Source: Ga0077555 sp963746315 (GTDB taxonomy: Bacteria > Pseudomonadota > Alphaproteobacteria > Rhizobiales > Hyphomicrobiaceae). From it: DNA of 64,000 bases. This document shows positions 27,939 through 37,150 of the stretch, piece by piece; the first letter of the stretch is position 1; each line of letters starts with the position of its first letter. A model generated the notes under the pieces. It was not told the DNA's origin, did not search any database, and saw only the letters and a program-made list of their open reading frames with translations. Both the position numbers and the translations under genes were made by a program. The stretch is taken from the NCBI GenBank assembly GCA_963746315.1, contig CAVVAR010000004.1, positions 372,001 through 436,000 of the forward strand, read 5' to 3'.

Positions 27939-29372
27939 TCAAGCCTTGCCCGCGCCCCCGTTTGCACGCGTTGCCCCACCGGCCGACTTGTCGGTAAGCA
28001 CCAGCCCAGTTTCCGGAACCTTCCCCTTCGCGCGGGGTTGCGCCCTGAGCAGAGCCCGCACGCTCCGAGACGCGACGACCTCGCCCTCGTTGGCATAAGC
28101 CTCATGGTTGCGCTCGATGTCCTTCAACTCGTAGAGGTAGTTGACCATCAGACCGTGCCCCTCCCGCAAACCCTTCTCCGAGACGTCGCCGAGCCAGTTG
28201 ATTCGTTCGAGCCGCGCCCCATTCCCGAGATGGAAACGCGCCACCGGGTCGATCGGGCGGTTGTCGTGACTGCGCGCCTGCAGGAAGTAGTGGGCCGCCA
28301 GCGCCAGCAGCGTCGACTTGAGGGCCTCCGCCTCCTCCGGATCGTCGATCCAGCCCGGATCGCTCAGCATCTGCAGCACCAGCCGGTCGGCCTCCGTCGC
28401 CACCCTGGCTGCCTCGCCGGCAACGACGCGGTCCAGCCAGCGTGCGAACGTTGGCACCGGCGACAGCGTCACGAACGTCTTGAGCTGCGGCTGCTCGCGG
28501 GCCAGCTCCTCCACCACCTGCTTGATTAGGAAATTGCCGAACGAGATTCCTCTCAACCCCTCCTGGCAGTTCGAGATCGAGTAGAAGACCGCCGTCGTCG
28601 GCGCCGGCCGCGCCTCGTCCGCAGCCGGGACTGGACCGCCGATCAAATCCTGGATATGGCCCGGCACCTCGCGTGTCAGCGCCACTTCGACAAAGATCAG
28701 CGGCTCGTCGATTAGCGACGGATGGAAAAAGGCGAAGCACCGCCGGTCCGCCGGCTCCAGCCGTCGCCGCAAGTCCTCCCAGCCCTGGATCTCGTGCACC
28801 GCCTCGTAGCGGATGATCTTCTCGAGGATTGCTGCCGGCGTCTGCCAGTCGATGCGCCGAAGTACGAGGAAGCCGCGGTTGAACCACGACGCGAACAGAT
28901 GCGCCATGTCCTCGTCGACGGCGTTGAAGCCCGGTTCGCCCTTCATCACCCGGTAAAGGTCACGCCGCATCGTGACGATCTCGGCCGTCGCGCCAGGCGC
29001 CAGATTGAGCCGCCGGAAGAATTCCTGCCGTGGGCTCTCCACTGCGTCGCGCAATTGCAGCAGCGTCGTTTCTCCGGGCGCCTCGATGAAGGCCGCCGCC
29101 GCCACCTTGACGGCATCCGTGTCGGGCTTGAAATCCTCCGCGATGATCCGGAAGAACACCTTCCTGTCGTCCGGAGCCAGCCTGCGGTACCGATCGAGCA
29201 GCTCACGTGCGATTGCGACACCGGATGCTTCGCCTCTTCCCGAGAGCAGCGCCCGCGCAAGCCCGCCGATGTCCTCGCGCTGCGGACCAACGAGCGCACT
29301 CGGCAGGTATTGGCGACCCTGCTCGGCGACCGTCGTCAGGAGGTCCTGCAGGAAGGATACATTGATCGGCAT
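27939..29372 (-). CDS. Malonyl-CoA decarboxylase
   Basis: It converts malonyl-CoA to acetyl-CoA and CO2. The 477-residue protein has an N-terminal helical domain (MPINVSFLQDLLTTVAEQG, then GEASGVAIARELLDRY). The GNAT-like catalytic domain follows, with AVHEIQGWEDLRRRL, CFAFFHPSLIDEPLIFVEVALT, FYSISNCQEGLRGISFGNFLIKQV and FVTLSPVPTFARWL. The catalytic Ser and His of the family fall in the ISNCQ and FFHPSL regions. The tail is Gly/Ala/Lys-rich. GGCGGAGG precedes the start. No malonate transport or malonyl-CoA synthetase gene is next to it, so the malonate source is open. Confidence 0.93.
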   Translation of the reverse strand: MPINVSFLQDLLTTVAEQGRQYLPSALVGPQREDIGGLARALLSGRGEASGVAIARELLDRYRRLAPDDRKVFFRIIAEDFKPDTDAVKVAAAAFIEAPGETTLLQLRDAVESPRQEFFRRLNLAPGATAEIVTMRRDLYRVMKGEPGFNAVDEDMAHLFASWFNRGFLVLRRIDWQTPAAILEKIIRYEAVHEIQGWEDLRRRLEPADRRCFAFFHPSLIDEPLIFVEVALTREVPGHIQDLIGGPVPAADEARPAPTTAVFYSISNCQEGLRGISFGNFLIKQVVEELAREQPQLKTFVTLSPVPTFARWLDRVVAGEAARVATEADRLVLQMLSDPGWIDDPEEAEALKSTLLALAAHYFLQARSHDNRPIDPVARFHLGNGARLERINWLGDVSEKGLREGHGLMVNYLYELKDIERNHEAYANEGEVVASRSVRALLRAQPRAKGKVPETGLVLTDKSAGGATRANGGAGKA

Positions 29373-29530
29373 TGGTCCTCCGCCTCTGAGCTGCCCGAAC
29401 GCAGCGCCTCCTCGTTTAGGCCGCTGGCATGACAGCCGCAATGTCGAGAGGCTCGACCGAGCCCAAACTCTCGACGCGCGCCTGACAAAGGCCCATGCTG
29501 ACGCGCTGACGAATCCTCCGGAGAAGCCCG

Positions 29531-30336
29531 ATGTCCGAAACCTACGAGATCCTTGCCCTCAAGTACGGCGAAAACACAGCCCGAAAGGCTGCCGACAACT
29601 TCATGAACCCGATGCCGGACGACCATGCCTCGGCAATGCCGATCGATTATTTCGTGTTCCTGATCCGCAATGCCAACCGCACGATCCTGGTCGACACCGG
29701 CTTCGATCACAAGGAGGCAACCGCGCGCGGCCGCAAGATCACCGTCGAGCCGATCGAGGTCCTGAAGCGCATCGGAGTCGCGCCGAGTTGATCAAGGAGA
29801 CCATCATCACCCATCTCCACTTCGATCACGCCGGCACGATGGATCAGTTCACCGGCTCGAAGTTCCACCTGCAGGCCGCTGAGATGGCCTACGCGACCGG
29901 TCCGTGCATGTGCGAGGCCTCGATGCGCACGCCCTTCACAGCCGACCACGTCTGCCAGATGGTGCGCCACGTCTACTCTGGCCGCGTGCACTTCCACGAC
30001 GGGGACGGCCACATCGCGCCGGGCATCACCGTGCATCATTGCCCCGGCCACTCGAAAGGCATCCAGGCGATCACCGTCAACACCGCGCACGGGCCAGTAG
30101 TGCTTGCCTCGGACGTTGTGCATTTCTACGCCAATATCGAGCAGCGCCGCCCGTTCTTCATCACCATCGACCAGGAGGCGACGCTCAAGTCCTACGATCG
30201 CCTGCAGGCCATGGCCGGCGGCAACCTGAAGAACGTCATTCCGGGCCACGACCCGCTGATCCTGAAGCGCTATCCCGCCTGGAAGCCCGAGACCGAAGGC
30301 ATCGTGCACAAGCTCGACGCACCGCGCATGGGCTGA
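29531..30336 (+). CDS. MBL-fold hydrolase, N-acyl homoserine lactonase-like (frameshifted)
   Basis: A metallo-beta-lactamase-fold protein of about 268 residues in two frames. The first frame (29531-29791) starts MSETYEILALKYGENTARK and reaches ILVDTGFDHKEA and VLKRIGVAP before a stop. The second continues LIKETIITHLHFDHAGT (zinc motif HLHFDH), VHHCPGHSKG, VLASDVVHFYANIEQRRPF and NVIPGHDPLIL. The break is at about 29778-29788 and needs one added base or two removed. The order of zinc ligands and the N-terminal strands fit AHL-lactonase-type enzymes. True lactonase activity is not proven, and no luxI/luxR genes are in the window. Confidence 0.82.
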
Positions 30337-30402
30337 AGAGCACCGCAGCGTGCCGCGCCTCCCATTGGAGCCACAGGCTCGTCTCGCACGAAGCGAAGGT
30401 TT

Positions 30403-30418
30403 GGGGGACACGTCCCCC
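30403..30418. terminator. Possible hairpin between convergent genes
   Basis: GGGGGA and TCCCCC pair around a CACG loop. The site is between the MBL gene stop (30336) and the pntB stop (30439). The stem is only 6 bp and no T run is seen, so this is tentative. Confidence 0.35.
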
Positions 30419-30438
30419 AGCCGGCAACCGCCATCGCC

Positions 30439-31879
30439 TCAGTGCGCCATCGCCTTGCCGATCTCCTCAGTCATTTTCTTGGCGTCGCCGAGCACCATGA
30501 CGGTGTTGTCACGATAAAAGACCGAGTTGTCGATGCCGGCATAGCCCGAGGCGAGCGACCGCTTGTTGAAGAGGACAGTGCCCGCCTTCCAGACCTGCAG
30601 CACGGGCATGCCGTAGATCGGCGAGGTCTTGTCCTCCTCAGCCGCGGGATTGACCACATCGTTGGCGCCGATCACGTAGACGGCATCGGTCTGGGAGAAC
30701 TCCGAGTTGATATCCTCGAGTTCGAACACCTCGTCGTAGGGAACATTGGCCTCGGCCAGCAGCACGTTCATATGACCTGGCATGCGGCCCGCCACCGGAT
30801 GAATGGCATACTTCACCTCGACGCCATTCTTCTTCAACATTTCGGCCATCTCGCGCAGCGCATGCTGCGCCTGCGCGACCGCCATGCCATAGCCCGGCAC
30901 GATGATCACCTTCTGCGCATTCTTCAGGATATACGCCGCGTCCTCTGCGCCGCCGAGCTTCACGGGCTTCTGCTCGCCGCCTGCCGCCGGCCCCGCCGTC
31001 TCCCCGCCGAACCCACCGGCGATCACCGACAGGAAGGCGCGGTTCATGCCCTTGCACATGATGTAGGACAGGATCGCGCCCGATGAGCCGACGAGGGCGC
31101 CCGTGATGATCAGTGCGATGTTGCCGAGCGTGAAGCCGATGCCCGCCGCCGCCCAGCCCGAGTAGGAGTTGAGCATCGACACCACGACAGGCATATCGGC
31201 GCCGCCAATGGGAATGATGATCAGGACGCCAAACACTAGCGCGGCGAGCACGATCGCCCAGAAGATCCAGGCGCTGCCGCCCGACGCACAGAACTGCCAG
31301 ATCAGCCAGACAATGCCGAGGAACAGCGCGAGATTAATGGCATGACGCGCTGGCAGGATGATCGGCTTACCCGACATGCGCCCAGAGAGCTTCGCAAACG
31401 CGATCACCGAGCCGGTAAACGTGATGGCACCGATGGCCACGCCCAGCGACATCTCGATCAGACTCTGCGGTGCGGATGCTGCCGTCGGGCAGCGCGATAC
31501 TGAACGCCTCCGGCGCGTAGACGGCGCCCGCCGCCACGAACACGGCTGCCAGGCCGACGAGCGAATGGAACGCCGCCACCAGCTCCGGCATCGCCGTCAT
31601 CGGGATACGCTTGGCGGTGACCGCGCCGATCGCCCCGCCGATACCAAGGCCACCCAGGATCAGGACCCAGGTCAGCGCGTCGTTGGGTGCCCCCAGCTGA
31701 GCCAGCGTAGTGATGATGGCAATCGTCATGCCGATCATGCCGTACGTATTGCCAGCCCGCGACGTGTCGGGGCTGGAGAGCCCCCGCAGCGCCAAAATGA
31801 ACAGGATGCCCGAAGCGAGATAGAGCAGCGCCACCACATCGGGAGAGAGCGCGCCGGACAGGAAATTGGCAGCGTTCAT
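30439..31879 (-). CDS. pntB: NAD(P) transhydrogenase subunit beta (frameshifted)
   Basis: The beta subunit of the proton-translocating transhydrogenase carries membrane helices and the NADP(H) domain III. The first frame runs from MNAANFLSGALSPDVV through LVAAFHSLVGLAAVFVA to SIALPDGSIRT. A shift at 31470-31471 (one extra G in a GG pair) leads to QSLIEMSLGVAIGAITFTGS, more helices, and the NADP site VPGYGMAVAQAQHALREM and DAVYVIGANDVVNPA, ending at 30439. Repaired length is about 479 residues, normal for PntB. It is the last gene of the pntAA-pntAB-DUF2798-pntB unit. Both halves are well conserved, which argues against an old pseudogene. Confidence 0.93.
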
Positions 31880-31884
31880 CGGGC

Positions 31885-32160
31885 TCAGGCTCCGTTGCGA
31901 GGACTGTTAGCGGCGATCGGGCTCGGCTCGACGAGGGCGGCGACGATGCGGCGTACGAGCGGCGCGACCACGAGCAGCGCCGCGAACGCGATCGGCCAGG
32001 CCGAGAGCCAGGCGCGCACCCACAGGCCCACGAAATCGGCACCGAGACCCAGCGCCCGCCAAGTCGCTACGCCCGAGACGAGCAACGACATGAAGCCGGA
32101 GGTGAGCGCGCCGAAAAGGATGGGCGCAAGCCTGCTGGGCAGGCGACGGCGAGCGCTCAT
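31885..32160 (-). CDS. DUF2798 family small membrane protein
   Basis: A 91-residue protein starting MSARRRLPSRLAPILFG with two membrane helices (ILFGALTSGFMSLLVSGVATW and WLSAWPIAFAALLVVAPLVRRIV). The length and helix pair match DUF2798. It overlaps the end of pntAB by ATGA (32157-32160) and ends 5 bp before pntB, so it is embedded in the transhydrogenase operon and is very probably translated with it. In most transhydrogenase operons nothing lies between pntAB and pntB. Whether it interacts with the enzyme is unknown. Confidence 0.8.
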   Translation of the reverse strand: MSARRRLPSRLAPILFGALTSGFMSLLVSGVATWRALGLGADFVGLWVRAWLSAWPIAFAALLVVAPLVRRIVAALVEPSPIAANSPRNGA

Positions 32161-32570
32161 CGCTTCTCTTTCTTCTTGTACATCGCCAGCATGCGCTGCG
32201 TGACGAGGAAGCCGCCGAATATATTGATCGAGGCCATGATGAGGGCCAGGAATCCGAACAGCTTGGCGAGCCACGACCCCGCCGAGACGAGCGCTACGCC
32301 GGTCGCGAGGAGCGCGCCGACGACAATGACCGACGAGATGGCGTTGGTGACGCTCATCAGAGGCGTGTGCAAAGCCGGCGTTACCGACCAGACGACGTAG
32401 TAGCCGACGAAAATCGCGATCGCAAAGACCATCAGCTCGTAGACGAACGGACTGACCGTGCCCCCGCTCGAGGCGGCGAAGGCGCTGCTCGCTCCCCCGA
32501 TCATGAGGGCATAAACCAGCGCAAGCTCGAGCCGAGCGACACTCCGGAGGACGCGGACGACCGAATGCAT
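32157..32570 (-). CDS. pntAB: NAD(P) transhydrogenase subunit alpha part 2 (membrane)
   Basis: A 137-residue membrane part of the split alpha subunit. Helices are visible at VYELMVFAIAIFVGYYVVW, VTNAISSVIVVGALLATGVAL and KLFGFLALIMASINIFGGFLV. The family hallmark TPLMSVTNAISSVIV lies near residues 70-84, and it ends with the TQRMLAMYKKKEKR positive tail. It forms part of the proton channel of the enzyme. It starts 3 bp after the pntAA stop and overlaps the DUF2798 gene. The N-terminal 35 residues form an additional hydrophobic, signal-like stretch that is longer than in many homologues. Confidence 0.95.
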   Translation of the reverse strand: MHSVVRVLRSVARLELALVYALMIGGASSAFAASSGGTVSPFVYELMVFAIAIFVGYYVVWSVTPALHTPLMSVTNAISSVIVVGALLATGVALVSAGSWLAKLFGFLALIMASINIFGGFLVTQRMLAMYKKKEKR

Positions 32571-32573
32571 GGC

Positions 32574-33713
32574 TTAGGCCCCTTTCGGCTGGAGGCTCGG
32601 GTGGACGATTTTGCCGTCCTTGGCGACGAGTGTGCCTTTGACGATCTCGTCATCCCAGTCGACCGCGAACGCCTTGGTTTTCTTGTCGAACATCGTATCG
32701 AGGAAATTCAGCAAATTCTTCGCGTAGAGCGCCGTTGCATTGACGGCCATGCTCCCCGCGAGATTGAGCGTTCCCGCAATGCGCACGCCATGCGTCTCGA
32801 CCACCTCGCCGGGCTTGGTCAGCTCGCAGTTGCCGCCCCGCTCAGCCGCGAGATCCATGATCACCGCGCCGGGCTTCATCGAGGCCACCATCTCGGCCGT
32901 GATCAGCCGCGGCGCCGGCCGGCCAGGGATCAGCGCGGTGGTAATGACGATGTCCTGTGTCTTGATATGCCCGGCGACCAGCTCTTTCTGCTTGGCCTGG
33001 TAGGCCTCTGACATCGGCTTGGCATAGCCGGCGGCCGTCTGTGCCTCGCGGAACTCCGCGTCCTCGACCGCGATGAACTTGGCGCCGAGTGAGGCGACCT
33101 GCTCCTTGGTCGCGGGGCGCACGTCCGTCGCCGAGACGATGCCGCCGAGCCGCCGAGCCGTCGCGATCGCCTGCAGGCCGGCGACGCCGACACCCATGAT
33201 GAAAACCTTCGAGGCCGGTACCGTGCCCGCCGCCGTCATCATCATCGGCATGGCCTGATGCAGCATCGATGCCGCATCGACCACGGCCTTGTAGCCGGCG
33301 AGGTTCGACTGGCTGGAGAGAACGTCCATCGACTGAGCACGTGTGATTCGCGGCATGAACTCCATCGCCATCAGCGACGCGCCAGTCCCGGCCAGGGCTT
33401 CGAGGCCCTCCCGGTCGTCGAACGGCGCCAGGATGGCCACCACGAGACCGCCGGCATTCAACCCCTTGAGCTCGTCCGGTGCAGGCCGCCTCACTTTGAG
33501 GAGTATGTCGGCCCCGCCCACGGCCTCCGGCGTGCTTGCGACGATCGTGGCCCCGGCCGCCGCCAACGCTTCGTCCGTGATTCCGGAGGTCGCAGCGGTA
33601 CCGGCCACCACCCTCACCGTGGCACCCAGCCCGACCAGCTTCTTCGCCGTCTCAGGTGTGATAGCGGCACGTGTTTCGCCGGACGCTTCGGGCGTGACGG
33701 CTACCGTCACCAT
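32574..33713 (-). CDS. pntAA: NAD(P) transhydrogenase subunit alpha part 1 (NAD-binding)
   Basis: The NAD(H)-binding domain I of the proton-translocating transhydrogenase, 379 residues. It shows the opening VAVTPEASGETRAAITPETA, the RQD-loop-like AQSMDVLSSQSNLAGYKAV, the Rossmann GVGVAGLQAIATARRLG (near residue 174-190), VITTALIPGRPAPRLI and MKPGAVIMDLAAERGGN. The split alpha subunit and the order AA-AB-B are typical of alphaproteobacteria. The enzyme uses the proton gradient to reduce NADP with NADH. It is the first pnt gene, preceded on the same strand by the subunit IV gene. Confidence 0.97.
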   Translation of the reverse strand: MVTVAVTPEASGETRAAITPETAKKLVGLGATVRVVAGTAATSGITDEALAAAGATIVASTPEAVGGADILLKVRRPAPDELKGLNAGGLVVAILAPFDDREGLEALAGTGASLMAMEFMPRITRAQSMDVLSSQSNLAGYKAVVDAASMLHQAMPMMMTAAGTVPASKVFIMGVGVAGLQAIATARRLGGIVSATDVRPATKEQVASLGAKFIAVEDAEFREAQTAAGYAKPMSEAYQAKQKELVAGHIKTQDIVITTALIPGRPAPRLITAEMVASMKPGAVIMDLAAERGGNCELTKPGEVVETHGVRIAGTLNLAGSMAVNATALYAKNLLNFLDTMFDKKTKAFAVDWDDEIVKGTLVAKDGKIVHPSLQPKGA

Positions 33714-33816
33714 GTCGCTGTCTCCTCAAGGAATTGCAATCTGCGGGCCCGGAAGCGAATGCCCGGACGCCTCAACCCGGCAGTGGGCTGCCGGGAGAAA
33801 ACCTGCGATCTCGATC

Positions 33817-33960
33817 TCAAACGAGGAAGATGCGCATACCGATCAAAAGAAGCGCGCACAGCACGAGCAGCACGATGCTGCCGCGAATGAAACCCTCGTA
33901 GGTCCGCGTGTGCTCCTTGTAGTCCATGGCCGGATGGCCATCTGACGTGTCGACCGACAT
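33817..33960 (-). CDS. aa3-type cytochrome c oxidase subunit IV (small)
   Basis: A 47-residue gene, found by translating the minus strand of the gap upstream of pntAA. The product starts MSVDTSDGHPAMDYKEHTRT, then YEGFIRGSIV and a single membrane helix (LLVLCALLLIGMRIFLV). The DYKEHTRTYEGF block and the one-helix layout match the bacterial aa3-type cytochrome oxidase subunit IV family. GGGAGG lies close upstream of the ATG. It stands alone just before pntAA, 103 bp away. I recall this neighbourhood from other Hyphomicrobiales; the oxidase core genes are elsewhere. Confidence 0.88.
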   Translation of the reverse strand: MSVDTSDGHPAMDYKEHTRTYEGFIRGSIVLLVLCALLLIGMRIFLV

Positions 33961-34098
33961 TTCGCCCTCCCGTTGCAGCCGCAGCGCGACTTGTTCCTGT
34001 CTGCTAGCGCAGCCAGCCTAAAGCATCAAGACTAGGCTCGTTCCTCGGCACATGGCCGCAGGGATATCAGAGCACGGATGAAAGTCCCATCCGCCAGC

Positions 34099-35253
34099 TC
34101 AGCCGACGACCTTCCCGAGCGCCCCGATCAGCCGTGCGACGTCCTCCTCGTCGTTGTAGACGTGCGGCGAAAGGCGAAGCCGGCCGAGCCGGGGCGCGGC
34201 GTAAACCTTCTCTTCGGCGAGCCGCTGCACGAGCCCCTCCGGCATCCCGCCTGGAAAGGCGAGGCAGATCAGGTGTGGCGCCCGAAAGCGCGCGTTCGCC
34301 AGTGTGACCTTGCTGCCAAGTGATTGCACGGCCTCGCCAATCGCGCTGGTGATCCCGAGGAGCCGCTGCTCGACGGCGGCTCGGCCGAAGCCAGTGACAG
34401 TCTCGATCCCGACCGCTGCCATCTCCATCGAGACGAACTGGTCGCGCTCGCCCATGTCATAGCGACGCGCACTCTCGACATAGCGCGTATCCAGAAAATA
34501 CACCTCCTGCTCGGCCTTGACACTGCGCCGCCCATAGGACGGCTGCTCCAGTGGCACGCCGTTCTGGTGACGCTTGGCGACGTAGACGAACGCGCGGCCA
34601 TAAGGCCCGAGCAACCACTTGTAGGTCGGAAACATCACAAAGTCGGGATCGAGCTTCTTGACGTCCAACTCCATGATGCCCGCCGCATGCGTAGCGTCGA
34701 TCAGCAGTGCGGCGCCCTTGTTCCGTACCGCCGCCGCCACTCTCTCGAGATTGATCGCGCCGCCATCCGACCAGTGCACCGACGAGATCGACACCACGGC
34801 AATCGGGGCAGCACCCCTCCGACCAATCGTCTCGAGCACCGCGCTCGTCCAGTCGCCGTCATCCGGCCGCCGGATCGTGTCGACGCCGAAGCCCTGCGGC
34901 TCGGCGCGGCTCATCCACTCGAGCACAGGCGCAGTGTGATCGTCCTCGAGCACCAGCACCCGCGATCCCCGCGGCACATCGAGCACCTTCGCCGCCGTCG
35001 ACACGCCGTAGCCGACGGACGACACCAGCGCCACGTCGTCTGGGTCGGCATTGATCACCGTGGCCGCCGCCGAGCGCGCGCGCTCGTACATGGTATCGGC
35101 GAAGTCTGGCGCAAGCGTCCACGGCTGCGCCTTTCTGGCGGCACCTCGCACACCCGCCTCGACCACGGCCTTCGGAATGGGGCTCCAGCCTGCGGCATTG
35201 AAGTAGGCGACATCGCGGGGGATATCGAAGAGCGCGCGTTGCGATGCTAGCAT
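34099..35253 (-). CDS. Aminotransferase class V-fold PLP-dependent enzyme
   Basis: A fold-type I PLP enzyme of 384 residues, resembling the isopenicillin-N epimerase/cysteine desulfurase group. The sequence starts MLASQRALFDIPRDVAYFNAA. It shows SSVGYGVSTAAKVL, VSISSVHWSDGGAINLE, then LLIDATHAAG (cofactor-contacting Asp) and FPTYKWLLGPYGRAF, whose Lys is the expected Schiff-base residue. The C-terminus has GRLRLSPHVYNDEEDVARL. The reaction cannot be assigned. It is divergent from the ThDP enzyme gene, only 107 bp away, so the two probably share a control region and a pathway. Confidence 0.85.
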   Translation of the reverse strand: MLASQRALFDIPRDVAYFNAAGWSPIPKAVVEAGVRGAARKAQPWTLAPDFADTMYERARSAAATVINADPDDVALVSSVGYGVSTAAKVLDVPRGSRVLVLEDDHTAPVLEWMSRAEPQGFGVDTIRRPDDGDWTSAVLETIGRRGAAPIAVVSISSVHWSDGGAINLERVAAAVRNKGAALLIDATHAAGIMELDVKKLDPDFVMFPTYKWLLGPYGRAFVYVAKRHQNGVPLEQPSYGRRSVKAEQEVYFLDTRYVESARRYDMGERDQFVSMEMAAVGIETVTGFGRAAVEQRLLGITSAIGEAVQSLGSKVTLANARFRAPHLICLAFPGGMPEGLVQRLAEEKVYAAPRLGRLRLSPHVYNDEEDVARLIGALGKVVG

Positions 35254-35360
35254 CGTTGCAAATCCTGCCTGTTGGTGGCCTTCTCGTGGGAAAGCGGCGG
35301 AGAGCATCGCATCCGCACCCCACTTCGGACAATCCAGCAAAACTTATCGGGAGCATTCGC

Positions 35361-37025
35361 ATGCGCGGCCGTGACGTCTTCATGCAGACCCTCGTCGCCC
35401 AAGGCGTCGAGCGCATTTTCGGCAACCCGGGCACCACCGAGAGCCCGCTGCTCGACAGCCTCGCGGCCTACCCCTCGATCCGCTACGTGACGACGCTGCA
35501 GGAGTCGATCGCGCTCTGCGCAGCGAGCTACTACGCTCAGGCCTCGGGCAAGACCGGCGTCGTCTCCCTGCACGTGGCCCCCGGGCTCGGCAACGCCATT
35601 GGCATGATGTACGGCGCGCTACGCTCCGGCTCGCCGATGGTGATCACGGCAGGCCAGCAGGACACGCGGCTCAGGCTCAATAATCCAGTCCTCGGCCACG
35701 ACTTGGTCGCCATGGCAACACCTGTGGCGAAATGGTCGGTTCAGGTCGAGCGGGCCTCCGAGATGGCCCCCGTCCTGCGGCGCGCCTTCAAGGTCGCCCA
35801 CGACGGGCCGCCGGGACCCGTCTTCGTCGGCCTGCCGATCGACGTCATGGAGCAGGAGACGAGCGTCGGACCGGCCGAGCCGGCGAGCCTATGGCGCGCA
35901 CCCCACCCCGAGCCCAAGGGCATAGCAGCCGTCGCCGAGGCCCTGCTCGCAGCCGAGCGCCCGGTCATCGTGGCCGGTGACGATGTCGCCCGCGCCGGCG
36001 CCACGGCCGAGCTCGTCCGCCTCGCAGAATCGGTCGGCGCCTCGGTCTGGCTCGAGGGTCTGAAGCTGCACATGCCGTTTCCGACCGCACATCCGTCCGC
36101 CCGCCTCGGGCTGCCGCTCGACTCCGGCGCCATCGCCAAGGCCCTCGGCTCGGCGGACATGGTGCTGCTCGTCGGTGGCTCGTTCTTCGAGGATGTCTGG
36201 TACGCCGAAGGCGGCCCTTTCCCCGCCGGCGCCAAGGTCGCACAGATCGAGGCGAGCCACGAGCGCCTCGCCTACGGTGTCGCCCCCGGCCTGGGTCTGG
36301 TCGGCTCGATCCGCCATGCACTCGCCGGACTCGTCTCCGAGATCGACCGGGCCGCGTCCGCCGACTATCGCGGCGCCACACGCCAGCGCAACAAGGCGCT
36401 CGTCGCCCTCAAGGACAAGGAGAATGCGGTCCAGAAAGCCCGCGCCGAAAAGGCCTGGGAGCGCGAGCCCGTCTCGATGCCGCGCGTGATGGCCGAAATT
36501 CGCGATGCGCTGCCGCCCCGCACGATTGTCGTCGACGAATCGATCACCGCCTCCATCGATCTCGCCCGCACCCTCGATTTCAACGGCCCCGGCGACTACT
36601 ACGGCGCCAAAGGTGGCGGCATCGGCCAGGGCATCGCCGGTGTCCTCGGCGTAGCCGTGGCTCAGCCCAAACGCCCGGTGCTCTGCATCTCCGGCGATGG
36701 CTCGGCGATGTATGCGATCCAGGCGCTCTGGACCGCAGCTCACGTCGGCCTGCCGATCGTGTTCGTGATCCTCGCCAACCGAGAGTACCGGGTGCTCAAG
36801 CACAATATCGACGTCTACCGGCAGAAGTTCGATATCGTCTCGCAGGAGCCGTACGCGCACATGGATCTTGCCGGTCCGCCGCTCGGCTTCGTCGAGATGG
36901 CGAACGGCATGGGCGTCCCCGCGACGCGTGTGATGAAGCCCGGCGATGTCGGCGCGGCGATCAAGGCCGCATTCGCTTCGGGCAAGCCACATCTCGTCGA
37001 GGTCGCGATCGAGGCGAAGCGCTGA
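35361..37025 (+). CDS. Thiamine diphosphate-dependent decarboxylase (benzoylformate decarboxylase-like)
   Basis: A 554-residue three-domain ThDP enzyme. The Pyr domain has MRGRDVFMQTLVAQGVERIFGNPGTTE and TTLQESIALCAASYYAQAS (cofactor-activating Glu near residue 50). The central domain contains RPVIVAGDDVARAGA. The PP domain has GAKGGGIGQGIAGVLGVAVAQ and the ThDP/Mg motif CISGDGSAMYAIQALWTAA, followed by FVILANREYRV. Relatives include benzoylformate decarboxylase and acetolactate-synthase-like proteins; the 2-oxo acid is unknown. GGGAG lies 8 bp upstream of the ATG at 35361. Confidence 0.85.
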   Translation: MRGRDVFMQTLVAQGVERIFGNPGTTESPLLDSLAAYPSIRYVTTLQESIALCAASYYAQASGKTGVVSLHVAPGLGNAIGMMYGALRSGSPMVITAGQQDTRLRLNNPVLGHDLVAMATPVAKWSVQVERASEMAPVLRRAFKVAHDGPPGPVFVGLPIDVMEQETSVGPAEPASLWRAPHPEPKGIAAVAEALLAAERPVIVAGDDVARAGATAELVRLAESVGASVWLEGLKLHMPFPTAHPSARLGLPLDSGAIAKALGSADMVLLVGGSFFEDVWYAEGGPFPAGAKVAQIEASHERLAYGVAPGLGLVGSIRHALAGLVSEIDRAASADYRGATRQRNKALVALKDKENAVQKARAEKAWEREPVSMPRVMAEIRDALPPRTIVVDESITASIDLARTLDFNGPGDYYGAKGGGIGQGIAGVLGVAVAQPKRPVLCISGDGSAMYAIQALWTAAHVGLPIVFVILANREYRVLKHNIDVYRQKFDIVSQEPYAHMDLAGPPLGFVEMANGMGVPATRVMKPGDVGAAIKAAFASGKPHLVEVAIEAKR

Positions 37026-37040
37026 GAGCGTAGGCACCGT

Positions 37041-37097
37041 GTCCGGGAGGTCGGGTCGAGCGTAGGGCGTGCGCAAGACCCGACACGAAACCCGGAC
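37041..37097. terminator. Nested hairpin after the ThDP enzyme gene
   Basis: The outer arms are GTCCGGG (37041-37047) and CCCGGAC (37091-37097). The inner arms are GTCGGGTC (37050-37057) and GACCCGAC (37077-37084). It stands between two convergent genes, just past the stop at 37025, so it may terminate both. The double-stem form also resembles an extragenic palindromic repeat. Confidence 0.5.
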
Positions 37098-37150
37098 GAA
37101 GCGCCGCGTCTCGAAGGGCGAACGCGACGCGAGCTACGCTTGGCCGCTCG

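Noticed and set aside
33768..33797. Terminator hairpin between the subunit IV gene and pntAA
   Set aside because: CCCGGCA and TGCCGGG could pair, but there is no T run on the minus strand, so it was not listed as a feature.
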